Notes: generated by a model not told the origin, from the sequence alone. DNA of 64,000 bases from Flavobacterium sp. 20NA77.7 (GCF_031326205.1 NZ_CP133721.1:186001-250000), one strand, 5' to 3'. Counted from the first letter of the stretch, positions 9,282 to 19,118 are shown. Program-made: numbers and translations.

Positions 9282-10094
9282 ATGTTTAAAAGAATTTTGT
9301 TTTTCGTTTTGGTGGTTAATTTTTGCTTTTCCCAAAAAGAAGTTGAAATTGAGACAGTTGTTGTAAAAAGAATACCAAAAATTGACAACATTCTTAAAAA
9401 ACTTCAAAAGCAATTGGTAAAAAATTGCGACACTACAACCCAATCCTTTTTATTGCGACAAGTGAACTTGCAAAATAGCGATACTATTATTTTTAGAAAC
9501 GAGGAACAAGTAATTAAAATTAATGCGTTGGATGGAAAATTTACTAAAAAAAATAGTATTGAAAATAAGAATAATTGGTTTACCAAAGTAAAAGAAACGT
9601 TCAAATTATATGACGCTTCTGAATCTCCAATTGGCTGGATTTCAGGCTTTCCTATTCGAAAAAATTTAACTGTTTCAAAATTTGATTTTTTAGTCAACAG
9701 CAAAAATTATATGTATGAAGTGGAATGGACAGCCGATAATAGCATTGAAGTTAAGTTTGAAACACCTGGTTTTTATAAAGGACGTTTTGTTGTAGATAAA
9801 AATTATAATCTACTGCATTTAGAATATGAAACCACTGTACCGTATCCTTTTTATTACACTAGTGCGGAGAGTGTAGGGAAGTATCATAAATTTACCTCCA
9901 GTTGGATTTATCAGCGTGAAAAAGTCAGTTTAGATTTTGCTGTAGTGAATAAAAAAATGATACTTACTGCTCTTTCTATAGAAGAAAAATTGCGAGATTT
10001 TCTATTTAATCGTTATGATAAAGAGGGTGTAATTTTTACGGATAGAACTAATTTTACCACTTCAATAGAATTGCAAAATAAGCTCAGCCGTTAA
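9282..10094 (+). CDS. Exported protein of unknown function
   Basis: A 270-residue protein with a clear signal peptide (MFKRILFFVLVVNFCFSQ), so it is expected in the periplasm or at the outer membrane. The mature part is rich in beta-strand-like segments with alternating aromatic residues (YMYEVEWTADNSIEVKFETPGFYKGRFVVD, YPFYYTSAESVGKYHKFTSSWIYQ), in a pattern reminiscent of carboxypeptidase-regulatory-like or outer-membrane lipid-handling proteins, but I recognise no family. No catalytic motif was seen. Its last 4 bases overlap the end of the convergent crtY gene. It has its own promoter. Confidence 0.75.
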   Translation: MFKRILFFVLVVNFCFSQKEVEIETVVVKRIPKIDNILKKLQKQLVKNCDTTTQSFLLRQVNLQNSDTIIFRNEEQVIKINALDGKFTKKNSIENKNNWFTKVKETFKLYDASESPIGWISGFPIRKNLTVSKFDFLVNSKNYMYEVEWTADNSIEVKFETPGFYKGRFVVDKNYNLLHLEYETTVPYPFYYTSAESVGKYHKFTSSWIYQREKVSLDFAVVNKKMILTALSIEEKLRDFLFNRYDKEGVIFTDRTNFTTSIELQNKLSR

Positions 10095-11236
10095 AATCCT
10101 TTTACGATTCGTTTTGCAAGTGCTTTTATAAATAATTTTTTTGGACACATCCAAATCACTTGCAAGTCTTCCCAAAAAGAAGTCTCTTCATCTAAAAATT
10201 TGAAAATTAAAGGTGCATTTTTACGCTCAAAAAGGGCATTAAAAATAGATTTTCCGTGTTGGTTGGTCTCAAATAAAATGTCAATTAATAATAAATCATA
10301 AAACCAAAAGCGATTTTTTTTGTATAATTTTCTAAAATCTGTACCCTCCATAATGGCTTTGGCTAAAGGTTTAGATTTTTTCATGGAATTTTTGAAAGTA
10401 AAACCAGTGCTTGCTTTCGTCCATCCGCCAGCCGAACCAATATGTATAATGTTTTTTGTGTTATGTTTCCAAAAGGGATAAGAGGTCATAGGAATGTTTC
10501 CGTGTTCTTTTTCAAGAATTTCATAGTCAGTTACACCTAATTCTTTTAAATACTGTTGAATAGCTTCTTCATATTCTTCCTTCTGTAATAGATCTTTCGA
10601 AAAAAGGGTATATTCTACCAATGCTTCTGTGCTTGACTGTGGTAAAATGTACATGAATCGTGTAGTCTGTTTTTGTTTGACAGAAAAATCCATAAAAGTG
10701 GCACATTTTTCTGTAAAAACAGGTTCTTTCGTTTTTACAAACCAACCTATAAAATGTTGTTGTACCAAAGGATACCGCGATTGAGAAGTTACCCAATTGG
10801 AATGAAATACACTATTCATAATTTTAGAACATGAGTAAGTGGCTTTTGTTGTTTTAACCATACATCTATTTTGTTCTTCAAAAAAATCAAGCACTTTTTC
10901 GTTGCTAAATTCTATGTTATGATGATTTTTAAGTGTTTCATGTATGGAAGCATAAAAAGCCTGACTTCGAATCATTTTATAGTGATAAGGCGTAAGCGGA
11001 AGTAGGTTGTTGAGTTGTTCTGTTTTGAACCAAACTTGATCCCATTTTTGAGAAGAAATTTCATTAAAAGTAGTATTTGAATCCCAAAAACACCACGTTC
11101 TGTCGTTTGTGTTTTTTGTTTCACTATCTATAACTAAAATAGTGTAAGACGCACATGATTTATTTTTTACTAACTCAGAGAGTGTTAGTAAAGCAGCTAG
11201 ACCTCCGCCTGTAAAAATAATATCGTAGTGCTTCAT
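10091..11236 (-). CDS. crtY: Lycopene beta-cyclase, CrtY type
   Basis: The 381-residue protein has an N-terminal dinucleotide-binding GGGLAAL loop (residues 11-17), the NDRTWCFW segment typical of CrtY cyclases, and an HIGSAGGWTKASTGFTF motif near residue 275. It converts lycopene to beta-carotene by cyclising both ends, using reduced FAD; the products lead to zeaxanthin-type pigments in flavobacteria. No other carotenoid gene lies in the window, so crtY is detached from a crt cluster. The stop codon overlaps the convergent upstream gene by 4 bases with no room for separate terminators. Confidence 0.88.
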   Translation of the reverse strand: MKHYDIIFTGGGLAALLTLSELVKNKSCASYTILVIDSETKNTNDRTWCFWDSNTTFNEISSQKWDQVWFKTEQLNNLLPLTPYHYKMIRSQAFYASIHETLKNHHNIEFSNEKVLDFFEEQNRCMVKTTKATYSCSKIMNSVFHSNWVTSQSRYPLVQQHFIGWFVKTKEPVFTEKCATFMDFSVKQKQTTRFMYILPQSSTEALVEYTLFSKDLLQKEEYEEAIQQYLKELGVTDYEILEKEHGNIPMTSYPFWKHNTKNIIHIGSAGGWTKASTGFTFKNSMKKSKPLAKAIMEGTDFRKLYKKNRFWFYDLLLIDILFETNQHGKSIFNALFERKNAPLIFKFLDEETSFWEDLQVIWMCPKKLFIKALAKRIVKGF

Positions 11237-11305
11237 GTTTTTTTTGTAAAAATAAGGTTTAAATTATTTAAGAAAAAATTAATGTTAATTACTTTAATTA
11301 TTTTT

Positions 11306-11313
11306 TAACTTTG
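11306..11313 (+). promoter_or_regulatory. Promoter -7 element for the metal-efflux operon
   Basis: TAACTTTG, perfect -7 consensus, ending 6 bases before the ATG at 11320. Transcription would start at or next to the A of the start codon, so the mRNA may be leaderless. Confidence 0.55.
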
Positions 11314-11319
11314 TAGCAA

Positions 11320-11703
11320 ATGAGAAAATATATAGCCATAGCCTTAGTAAGCATTTATGTGTTTTCAATGACTGAAGTACATCAGTTGTTGAAAACGCCC
11401 TTATTAGTGGAACATTATTTAGCTCATAAAAACACTAATAAAGAATTGTCTTTACTTTCCTTTTTAGAAATGCATTATTTAAACGGCAGTCATATGGATG
11501 CAGACAGTACGCACGACATGCAATTACCTTTTAAAAATATGCAAGACAATCACCCTAATGTGGTTGTTACACTACCAAATGACTTCTTTTTTTTTGAAAT
11601 AGTACCTAGTATAAAACAGCATGGTTCTATTATTGTGAGTAAAAGTCAAGTTTTAGAATCAAATTACCTGAAATCTATTTGGCAACCGCCAAAAATTGCT
11701 TAA
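11320..11703 (+). CDS. Small exported His/Met-containing protein upstream of the CusA-type pump
   Basis: A 127-residue protein with an N-terminal hydrophobic segment (YIAIALVSIYVFSM) that may be a signal peptide or anchor. The middle holds a cluster of potential metal ligands (HYLNGSHMDADSTHDMQLPF and MQDNH). Proteins of this size are commonly found just before CusA/CzcA pumps in Bacteroidota, but no function is established to my knowledge. The gene begins an operon with the pump (63-base gap) and adaptor. A role in binding metal in the periplasm is inference from composition and context only. Confidence 0.65.
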   Translation: MRKYIAIALVSIYVFSMTEVHQLLKTPLLVEHYLAHKNTNKELSLLSFLEMHYLNGSHMDADSTHDMQLPFKNMQDNHPNVVVTLPNDFFFFEIVPSIKQHGSIIVSKSQVLESNYLKSIWQPPKIA

Positions 11704-11766
11704 TAACAATACACAGACTATAGTGCTGTCAACTTTTTAATTGTTAATAAATTAAGCAAAAATTCT

Positions 11767-14700
11767 ATGTTAAATAAAATTATTGAGTTTTCTGTAAAGA
11801 ATAAACTCATCATTGCATTATTTACTTTCGCTCTAATTGGATTTGGAATATATAATGTACAAAAATTACCTATTGATGCTGTACCTGATATTACAAACAA
11901 TCAAGTACAAGTGATTACCATTGCACCTTCTTTTGGTGCAACCGATATTGAACGATTAATTACTTTTCCGATAGAGCAAGTCAATACTAATATTCCTGGC
12001 TTAAAAGAAATTAGGAGTTTTTCACGTTTTGGCCTTTCGTTGGTTACTATTGTTTTTGAAGACGATGTAGATGTTTATTGGGCCCGACAGCAAGTGGCAG
12101 AACGATTGCAGCAAGTGCAAAGTCAGCTTCCACAAGGCATGGGAACACCCGAGTTAGGTCCTGTTTCTACTGGTTTAGGAGAAATTTATCAATATGTTGT
12201 TCGCGCCAAAAAAGGCTATGAAAAACAATATAACGAAACAGAATTGCGCATCATTCAAGATTGGATTGTAAAAAGACAACTTTTGGGCGTTAAAGGAGTT
12301 GCAGAAGTGAGTAGTTTTGGAGGTAAATTAAAACAACTAGAAATTAGTATTCAGCCAAATAAACTTCATGCTAATGGCATTACAATTACTGATGTTTTTA
12401 ATGCACTAGAGAAGAACAACCAAAACACGGGGGGCGCCTATATTGAAAAAGAAGCCTCTGTTTTATTTATTCGAAGCGAAGGATTATTTACGTCTAAAGA
12501 AGATATTCAGAACACACCGATAGAAACACCGTCAAAAATACCTTTGTTAATTAAAGATGTTGCCGAAGTAAAAGACGGTTTTGCTACACGATATGGCGCC
12601 ATGTGTTATGATGATAAAGGAGAAGTTTCTGGAGCAATTGTAATGATGCTAAAAGGGGCTAACAGTAGTGAAGTAATTAAAAATGTAAAGGAGCGGATTC
12701 AACAAATTCAAAAAACGCTGCCCGAAGGTGTTGTTGTTGAACCTTTTCTTGACCGCACTAAAATGGTAAATAATGCCATTGGAACGGTAGAAAAGAATTT
12801 ACTTGAAGGTGCACTTATCGTTATTTTTGTTTTGGTTCTTTTTTTAGGAAATTTTAGAGCGGGTTTACTCGTAGCGTCGGTAATTCCGTTAGCGATGCTT
12901 TTTGCCATTATTATGATGAATATATTTGGCGTTAGCGGCAATCTGATGAGTTTAGGCGCGTTGGATTTTGGTCTTATTGTAGATGGAGCCGTAATTATTG
13001 TGGAGGCAGTCGTACATCAAATTTTTATCCATCATAAGAAAGAAAATGCCGTAGCATTAACGCAAGAAAATGTAGATAATGAAGTAAAATCTTCTGCTAA
13101 AAAAATGATGAATAGCGCTGTTTTCGGTCAAATAATTATATTGATTGTCTATTTGCCTATTTTTTCTTTACAAGGTATAGAAGGAAAAATGTTTAAGCCA
13201 ATGGCACAAACAGTTGCTTTTGCATTAATAGGGGCTTTTATTCTCTCATTAACCTATATTCCGATGATGAGTGCACTTGTCTTGAAAAATATAACCTACA
13301 ACCCAAAGCATTTTTCAGAACGAATGATGACGTATCTAGAGCGAATGTATCAAACTAGATTAATACAGGCACTGCAAAACAAAAGAAAGATACTACTAAT
13401 TACAGGCTTTACATTTATTACAGCACTTATTAGTATGAGTCAATTAGGAGGTGAATTTATTCCTGCATTAGAAGAAGGAGATTTTGCGGTAGATACACGC
13501 GTACTTACAGGTAGTAACATATCCACAACCATTGCTGCCACACAGAAAGCCGCTCATATTCTAAAAACCCAATTTCCTGAAGTTGAAAAAGTGGTAACGA
13601 AGATAGGAAGTGGAGAAGTGCCCACAGATCCTATGCCTATGGAAGCCAGCGATATGATGGTTATTTTGAAGGATAAAAGTGAATGGACTTCAGCCAAAAC
13701 GTTTAATGAACTATCCGACAAAATGAGTGCAGCATTAAAAGCAGTGCCAGGAATTACAGCAGGCTTTCAGTACCCCGTACAAATGCGCTTCAACGAATTA
13801 ATGACAGGAGCAAGACAAGATGTTGTTTGTAAACTATATGGTGAAGATTTAGATACATTAGCTAAATATGCCGCAAAAATTGGAAAAATTGTACAGACGG
13901 TTGAAGGAGCAAAAGATGTATATGTAGAACCAGTTGGAGGTATGCCTCAGGTCGTTATTACTTATAAACGCGCAGTTATTGCTCAGTATCACTTAAATGT
14001 AGAGGCAATTAATAAAGTAGTAAATGCTTCATTTGCAGGACAAAGTAGCGGGTTGCTTTTTGAAGGAGAACGAAGGTTTGATGTTGTTGTACGTTTACAA
14101 GCAGATCAAAAACAAAATGTAGAAGACATTCAAAATGTATTGATTCCTACTTCTACAGGCATTCAAATACCACTACACGTTGTGGCAGATGTAAAGATAA
14201 TCAATGGACCAAATCAAATTCAAAGAGAAGATACCAAAAGAAGAATAGTTGTAGGCTTTAACGTTCACGAAAGAGATGTACAGTCTTTAGTTGAAGAGAT
14301 GAAAACTAAGGTAGAACAAAAAATCAAATTTCCAGCGGGTTATTATATCACGTATGGAGGAAGCTTTGAAAATTTAAATGCGGCAAAAAATAGGTTAATG
14401 ATAGCCGTACCAGTATCGTTGTTATTGATATTTTTAATGTTGTATTTTGCCTTCAAGTCTGTTAAACAAGCTTTACTTATTTATACGGCCATTCCATTAT
14501 CTACTATTGGCGGTATATTGTTTTTAGCGGCAAGAGGGATGCCTTTCAGTATCAGTGCAGGCGTTGGTTTTATTGCGCTTTTTGGTGTAGCCGTTTTAAA
14601 TGGGATTGTATTAATTGCCGAATTTAATGCACAAAAAAGAAACGGACTAACTGATGTAAAAGAAATCGTTTTACACGGAACAAAAAAGCGATTAAGACCT

Positions 14701-16098
14701 ATACTCATGACAGCTTTTGTAGCTTCATTGGGCTTTTTGCCTATGGCTGTTAGCAATGGTGCAGGAGCTGAAGTTCAAAGACCTCTTGCAACAGTAGTAA
14801 TTGGTGGTTTATTAATTGCTACTTTTTTAACTTTATTCATTTTACCAATATTGTATATGCTTTTTGAAAAAAAATCAACCATAAAACTTCCAAAAAACGG
14901 GATCACTACCTTAGTTTTATTATTTTGCTGTATGGGTTCTGCCCAAACTAAAATTACACTTAAACAGGCTTTAGAACAAGGAATTGCTACTAATCTTACC
15001 ATTAAAAATGAGAGCCAACGAGCCGAAGCAACTAAGGTTTTAATCAAGTCAGCTAATGAAATTCCTGCGTTAAATATTGTTGGAGAATATGGCCAATTGA
15101 ATAGCGCTTACAACGATAATCGAATTGGAATTACTCAAAACATTAGCTTCCCATTTTTAAATGCAAAGAAAAAAAATTGGTTTCAAGCACAAAGTGAATT
15201 GGCCATACTCAATTACAAAGTTGCTGAAAATGAACTAAAAAGAAGCATATCCCAAACGTATTATGATTTGATTTATGTTGTAGAACGAGAAAAAGTTTTA
15301 CAACACACAGACTCTATTTATAAAGAGTTTTTAAGTAAAGCAAAACTTCGTTTAAAATTAGGCGAAACAAATCATTTGGAAAAAAACGGTGCCGAATTAG
15401 CGGTAGCTAAAATAGCAGCCGACAGGAGACGAAACCAAGAACAAATATTTGAATTGCAGCTTCAATTACAGTATTTGTTACAAACAAAAAATTTGTTTTT
15501 ACCGGATTATTCTGATTTAAAAATAGCATCGGCAGATGTAACTGATTTTCTGTTAAAAAACAGTCAGCTTCAACGACTTGAAAAAGAAAAAATAGCAAAT
15601 GAAGCCGCTATAAAAGTTGAAAAAGCCTCTCTAATACCTGAAATTACTGCCGGATATTATAGTATGACAATGAAAGGGATGGGCGCAGATGAAGTGTTGT
15701 ATTCAGGAAGTAACAGGTTTCAATCATTTCAGTTAAATCTTGGAATTCCAATTTTCACAGGGGCTAATAAAGCAAAAAGAGAAGCCTATAAAATACAGGG
15801 TGAAATTTTAGAAAATCAAATGGTTTTACAAAAAAAGGAACTTGAAAATAGTTTGCAAACTTTTGAAAATAAAAGACAAAATGATGAATTAATTTTAAAG
15901 AATTATGAAGATAACGTATTGCTAGGGGCAAAATCTATGATTACCACAGCGACTAATCAAATGCTAAAAGGCCAAATTAATTATATGGAATGGTCATGGA
16001 TTATGAACCAAGCCTTAGAATCAAGACTGGATTACTTAGATAAGGTAAAATCCTATAATGATGGAATTATTCAAATATTATATCAAACTATAAATTAA
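11767..16098 (+). CDS. CusA/CzcA-family heavy-metal RND pump fused to a TolC-like outer-membrane domain
   Basis: One uninterrupted 1443-residue frame. Residues 1-1035 are an HME-RND transporter (start LNKIIEFSVKNKLI, LPIDAVPDITNNQVQV; intramembrane proton-relay residues D400, D406 and E413 in LDFGLIVDGAVIIVE; C-terminal GVAVLNGIVLIAEF). From about 1061 to 1443 it is a TolC/CusC-type domain with long alpha-helical coiled-coil segments. The junction (NGITTLVLLFCCMGSAQ, about 1044-1060) still looks like a signal peptide, suggesting fusion of two formerly separate genes. With the adaptor downstream this makes a complete inner-to-outer membrane exporter, most likely for Cu/Ag or Co/Zn/Cd; the metal cannot be assigned from sequence alone. 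Confidence 0.92.
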   Translation: MLNKIIEFSVKNKLIIALFTFALIGFGIYNVQKLPIDAVPDITNNQVQVITIAPSFGATDIERLITFPIEQVNTNIPGLKEIRSFSRFGLSLVTIVFEDDVDVYWARQQVAERLQQVQSQLPQGMGTPELGPVSTGLGEIYQYVVRAKKGYEKQYNETELRIIQDWIVKRQLLGVKGVAEVSSFGGKLKQLEISIQPNKLHANGITITDVFNALEKNNQNTGGAYIEKEASVLFIRSEGLFTSKEDIQNTPIETPSKIPLLIKDVAEVKDGFATRYGAMCYDDKGEVSGAIVMMLKGANSSEVIKNVKERIQQIQKTLPEGVVVEPFLDRTKMVNNAIGTVEKNLLEGALIVIFVLVLFLGNFRAGLLVASVIPLAMLFAIIMMNIFGVSGNLMSLGALDFGLIVDGAVIIVEAVVHQIFIHHKKENAVALTQENVDNEVKSSAKKMMNSAVFGQIIILIVYLPIFSLQGIEGKMFKPMAQTVAFALIGAFILSLTYIPMMSALVLKNITYNPKHFSERMMTYLERMYQTRLIQALQNKRKILLITGFTFITALISMSQLGGEFIPALEEGDFAVDTRVLTGSNISTTIAATQKAAHILKTQFPEVEKVVTKIGSGEVPTDPMPMEASDMMVILKDKSEWTSAKTFNELSDKMSAALKAVPGITAGFQYPVQMRFNELMTGARQDVVCKLYGEDLDTLAKYAAKIGKIVQTVEGAKDVYVEPVGGMPQVVITYKRAVIAQYHLNVEAINKVVNASFAGQSSGLLFEGERRFDVVVRLQADQKQNVEDIQNVLIPTSTGIQIPLHVVADVKIINGPNQIQREDTKRRIVVGFNVHERDVQSLVEEMKTKVEQKIKFPAGYYITYGGSFENLNAAKNRLMIAVPVSLLLIFLMLYFAFKSVKQALLIYTAIPLSTIGGILFLAARGMPFSISAGVGFIALFGVAVLNGIVLIAEFNAQKRNGLTDVKEIVLHGTKKRLRPILMTAFVASLGFLPMAVSNGAGAEVQRPLATVVIGGLLIATFLTLFILPILYMLFEKKSTIKLPKNGITTLVLLFCCMGSAQTKITLKQALEQGIATNLTIKNESQRAEATKVLIKSANEIPALNIVGEYGQLNSAYNDNRIGITQNISFPFLNAKKKNWFQAQSELAILNYKVAENELKRSISQTYYDLIYVVEREKVLQHTDSIYKEFLSKAKLRLKLGETNHLEKNGAELAVAKIAADRRRNQEQIFELQLQLQYLLQTKNLFLPDYSDLKIASADVTDFLLKNSQLQRLEKEKIANEAAIKVEKASLIPEITAGYYSMTMKGMGADEVLYSGSNRFQSFQLNLGIPIFTGANKAKREAYKIQGEILENQMVLQKKELENSLQTFENKRQNDELILKNYEDNVLLGAKSMITTATNQMLKGQINYMEWSWIMNQALESRLDYLDKVKSYNDGIIQILYQTIN

Positions 16099-16193
16099 AC
16101 ATAATGAAATCGCCATACACAAAAACGGTTGTATATAAACACCCATGAAGAAAGGCGAAAATATATCCTTTAAAAACAAATAAATATCTACAT

Positions 16194-17315
16194 ATGAAAA
16201 ATATATATGCTTTATTGTTAGTTGTTTTTGTTTTTGGTTGTCAATCAAAAAACGAAACAACAACAGAAAAAAAAGTTGATGAAAACCAAATTACATTAAC
16301 CGCAAACCAATTTAAAAATGCCAATTTGACTATTGGTACTTTAAAAGAGCAAGCTATTCACACTACATTAAAAGTTAATGGAAAGATTACACTTTCTCCA
16401 CAAGCTATTGCTAGTGTGAGTATGCCGTTAGGAGGTTATATTAAGGAAATAAAAGTTATGCCGGGCATGTATGTAAATCAAGGGCAAATTTTAGCAGTTA
16501 TTGAAGACCAATCCTATGTGCAGCTACAACAAGAATATTTAAGTATGAAACAACAATTAGCTTTTTCATCTAAAGATTACCAACGTCAGAAAGAGTTAAA
16601 TGCCTCACAAGCTAGTAGTGATAAAACGTATCAATTAGCCGAGAGTGAATATACTAAGAACAAAATTACCTTAAAGGCGTTGTCTGAAAAATTGAAATTG
16701 ATTGCTATTAATCCGAATAATTTAACTGAAAAAACAATTTCTAAATCAGTCTGTATTAAAGCTCCAATTAGTGGAATGGTTACTAAAACAGGGGTAAATA
16801 TTGGCAAATATGTAACAGCTACAGATGAACTTTTTCAGATAATGAATGCGAAAAGCATGTATGCCCAATTGCATATTTTTGATAAAGATGCAGCGTATTT
16901 ATCTATTGGTCAAAAGGTAAAAGTATATACGAATGCCCAGCCTGATGTTGTTTATAATTCTACAATTCAGTATGTGAATAAAAGTTTTGACAATTCAAAC
17001 AATGCTATTGAGGTGTATGCAAAAATTGTTAATTCAACAGGTAAATTAATTCCAGGAAATTATGTAAATGCCCAAATCGAATTAAGTAATAATCATGCTT
17101 ATGTGATAAATGAGGACGCAATTGTCACTTTTGAAAATAAAAACTATTTATTTGTGGTTCAAAACGATCAATCGTATAAGATGGAAGAAGTAAAAGTGGG
17201 TATTACATCGGAAGGAGTTACAGAAATTTTGAATTCAGAAGCCTTTTCAGATAAAAAAATAGTAACTAAAAATGCCTATACTTTATTAATGGTTCTCAAA
17301 AACAAGGAAGAATAA
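16194..17315 (+). CDS. RND efflux periplasmic adaptor lipoprotein (CusB/CzcB family)
   Basis: The 373-residue protein starts with a lipoprotein signal (YALLLVVFVFGCQSK, lipidated cysteine at about 16) and shows the membrane-fusion-protein order: barrel-sandwich half with VSMPLGGYIKEIKVMPGMYVNQGQ, alpha-hairpin (QLQQEYLSMKQQLAFSSKDYQRQKEL), second lipoyl half (IKAPISGMVTKTGVNIGKYV), then beta-barrel. It links the pump to its outer-membrane part and completes the efflux system encoded just upstream. No separate promoter was seen in the 95-base gap. Confidence 0.92.
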   Translation: MKNIYALLLVVFVFGCQSKNETTTEKKVDENQITLTANQFKNANLTIGTLKEQAIHTTLKVNGKITLSPQAIASVSMPLGGYIKEIKVMPGMYVNQGQILAVIEDQSYVQLQQEYLSMKQQLAFSSKDYQRQKELNASQASSDKTYQLAESEYTKNKITLKALSEKLKLIAINPNNLTEKTISKSVCIKAPISGMVTKTGVNIGKYVTATDELFQIMNAKSMYAQLHIFDKDAAYLSIGQKVKVYTNAQPDVVYNSTIQYVNKSFDNSNNAIEVYAKIVNSTGKLIPGNYVNAQIELSNNHAYVINEDAIVTFENKNYLFVVQNDQSYKMEEVKVGITSEGVTEILNSEAFSDKKIVTKNAYTLLMVLKNKEE

Positions 17316-17421
17316 TTGCTATATGTATCAAGCCTCAATAGTTGAAGTTTTATAAATAAATCTTAAATTTTATTTAAACGAAATATAATTTCTTTACTTT
17401 GTATCATCAAAAAAGGAAGAA

Positions 17422-18240
17422 ATGTATCAAGATTTAATTGCTTATTTAGAGCGTATTGACCCTGTTTTAGCAGCCCTTTATGCTACTACTTTTACGTGGT
17501 TAGTAACTGCTGCTGGCGCTTCATTTGTGTTCTTTTTTAAAAACATGAACCGAATTGTATTAGACGGTATGCTAGGTTTTACAGGTGGTGTTATGGTTGC
17601 GGCAAGTTATTGGAGTTTACTTTCGCCAGCGATAGAAATGAGCAAAGGAGAGGGATTTGTAAAAGTTATGCCAGCAGCAGTTGGATTTCTATTAGGCGCA
17701 CTATTTTTATTTGCATTAGATAAAACATTACCCCATTTACATATTAATTTTAAAGAAACAGAAGGAATAAAGTCTCCTTGGCAACGAACTACTTTATTAG
17801 TTTTAGCCATAACCTTACACAATATTCCAGAAGGTTTAGCAGTAGGTGTTCTGTTTGGCGGCGTGGCAGCAGGAATTCCAGAAGCTTCTATTGCAGGAGC
17901 GGTAACATTAGCTATAGGGATTGGGATTCAAAATTTTCCAGAAGGAATTGCGGTTTCTATGCCTTTACGAAGAATGGGGATGAGTAGAAGAAAAAGTTTT
18001 ATGTACGGACAATCGTCTGCTTTGGTTGAGCCAATCGCAGGTGTATTAGGTGCTGTTGCAGTAACATTTTTTACACCTATATTGCCTTATGCTCTTGCAT
18101 TTGCCGCAGGAGCCATGATATTTGTAGTGGTAGAAGAAGTAATCCCCGAAACACAACAAGATAAGAACACAGATATAGCTACACTTGGCTTTATAGGAGG
18201 CTTTATCGTAATGATGAGTTTAGATGTTGCACTTGGGTAG
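17422..18240 (+). CDS. ZIP family divalent metal transporter (ZupT/GufA-like)
   Basis: The 272-residue membrane protein has about eight hydrophobic segments and the two ZIP metal-site motifs HNIPEGLAVGV and NFPEGIAVSMP on adjacent helices. ZIP proteins bring Zn, Fe or Mn into the cytoplasm. The second motif has N where many ZIPs have H, as in GufA-like members. It follows the efflux operon by 107 bases; a TACTTTG (17395-17401, one base short of the -7 consensus) lies just upstream, so it is probably separately controlled. It converges with the next gene, with one base between stops. Confidence 0.92.
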   Translation: MYQDLIAYLERIDPVLAALYATTFTWLVTAAGASFVFFFKNMNRIVLDGMLGFTGGVMVAASYWSLLSPAIEMSKGEGFVKVMPAAVGFLLGALFLFALDKTLPHLHINFKETEGIKSPWQRTTLLVLAITLHNIPEGLAVGVLFGGVAAGIPEASIAGAVTLAIGIGIQNFPEGIAVSMPLRRMGMSRRKSFMYGQSSALVEPIAGVLGAVAVTFFTPILPYALAFAAGAMIFVVVEEVIPETQQDKNTDIATLGFIGGFIVMMSLDVALG

Positions 18241-18241
18241 T

Positions 18242-19078
18242 TTAAAAATATAATCCACCTCCAAGGGTTAAATAATTATAATTTGGAGAGGCTATTTTTA
18301 AATTTTCATATCCCATGGAAAAAAAATAATTTTTTTTATGATATTTTCCTTTAAATTCAAATGAATTTACGGGTTTTCCATTGATTTTGCTCCATTGCAT
18401 AGCGCTCGTGAAGCTCATGTTTTTAAAGGCAAAAAAAGCCGTATGTAGTCCATAAGAGAAACCTGCTTTATTCACGTCTGATGCTATATAACTTGAGCCA
18501 ATTGTCCAGCCTAGATTAAATTTCTTAAATCGTAAACGGTCATATGCAATAGAAAAATGATAAAGCTGTAAATTAGATAGGCTATTGGTAAATTGATTTT
18601 TTTCTACTAATACTCTATAATCGCCTTGTATATAAAAGAATTGAAAAGGATGCCATTTTGCTTTGAAATGATTTCCAAAAGAAGAGCTAGTGCTATACAA
18701 AAAATGGTTTTCGAAGTCAAAACGCATGTTGTTTTTTGATTCAGAAACATCGTTTATTTTTACATAATCACCTGAAGCTCCATCAGCATATGGATAAGAA
18801 GAAAGATTATTGTATAAATGAGTTTCAGTTCTATAATCGCCAATAGTAGTATATAAGCCCGTATAAAAAAATAATTCTAAAAAAAAGCCACCAATTCCAA
18901 AATGATTATTCGAATTTGATGCGGAACGTGAGGTGTTAGAGGAATTAGTCGTAGTACTAGTAGTGCTAGTTGAGGTATTATTTGATTTTAATTCGTTTTT
19001 CGACTTGTCAATTTTTTGAGCAAATAGCGCTGTTTGTAAAGAAAGTAAAACAACAATAGCGAGTATTTTATGCTTCAT
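18242..19078 (-). CDS. Exported, probable outer-membrane protein of unknown function
   Basis: 278 residues with a signal peptide (MKHKILAIVVLLSLQTALFAQ), then a Ser/Thr/Asn-rich low-complexity linker (about residues 30-58) and a C-terminal region of alternating hydrophobic and polar residues with many aromatic positions, ending in GGGLYF with a terminal phenylalanine, typical of outer-membrane beta-barrels. I recognise no named family. It lies downstream of the feo operon on the same strand (about 40 bases after the small Cys-rich gene), so it could be cotranscribed and linked to metal handling, but that is only positional. Confidence 0.7.
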   Translation of the reverse strand: MKHKILAIVVLLSLQTALFAQKIDKSKNELKSNNTSTSTTSTTTNSSNTSRSASNSNNHFGIGGFFLELFFYTGLYTTIGDYRTETHLYNNLSSYPYADGASGDYVKINDVSESKNNMRFDFENHFLYSTSSSFGNHFKAKWHPFQFFYIQGDYRVLVEKNQFTNSLSNLQLYHFSIAYDRLRFKKFNLGWTIGSSYIASDVNKAGFSYGLHTAFFAFKNMSFTSAMQWSKINGKPVNSFEFKGKYHKKNYFFSMGYENLKIASPNYNYLTLGGGLYF

Positions 19079-19118
19079 AAACTTAGTTTTTCTTTTTTTG
19101 ATTCAAAAATTATGCCGA

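Noticed and set aside
14881..14950. Frameshift or missed stop joining two genes (pump and TolC)
   Set aside because: The frame is clean through the junction and CusA-TolC fusions of this length are known in Bacteroidota.
16104..16148. Fourteen-codon frame MKSPYTKTVVYKHP between pump and adaptor genes
   Set aside because: Too short to support, no conserved features; more likely spacer.
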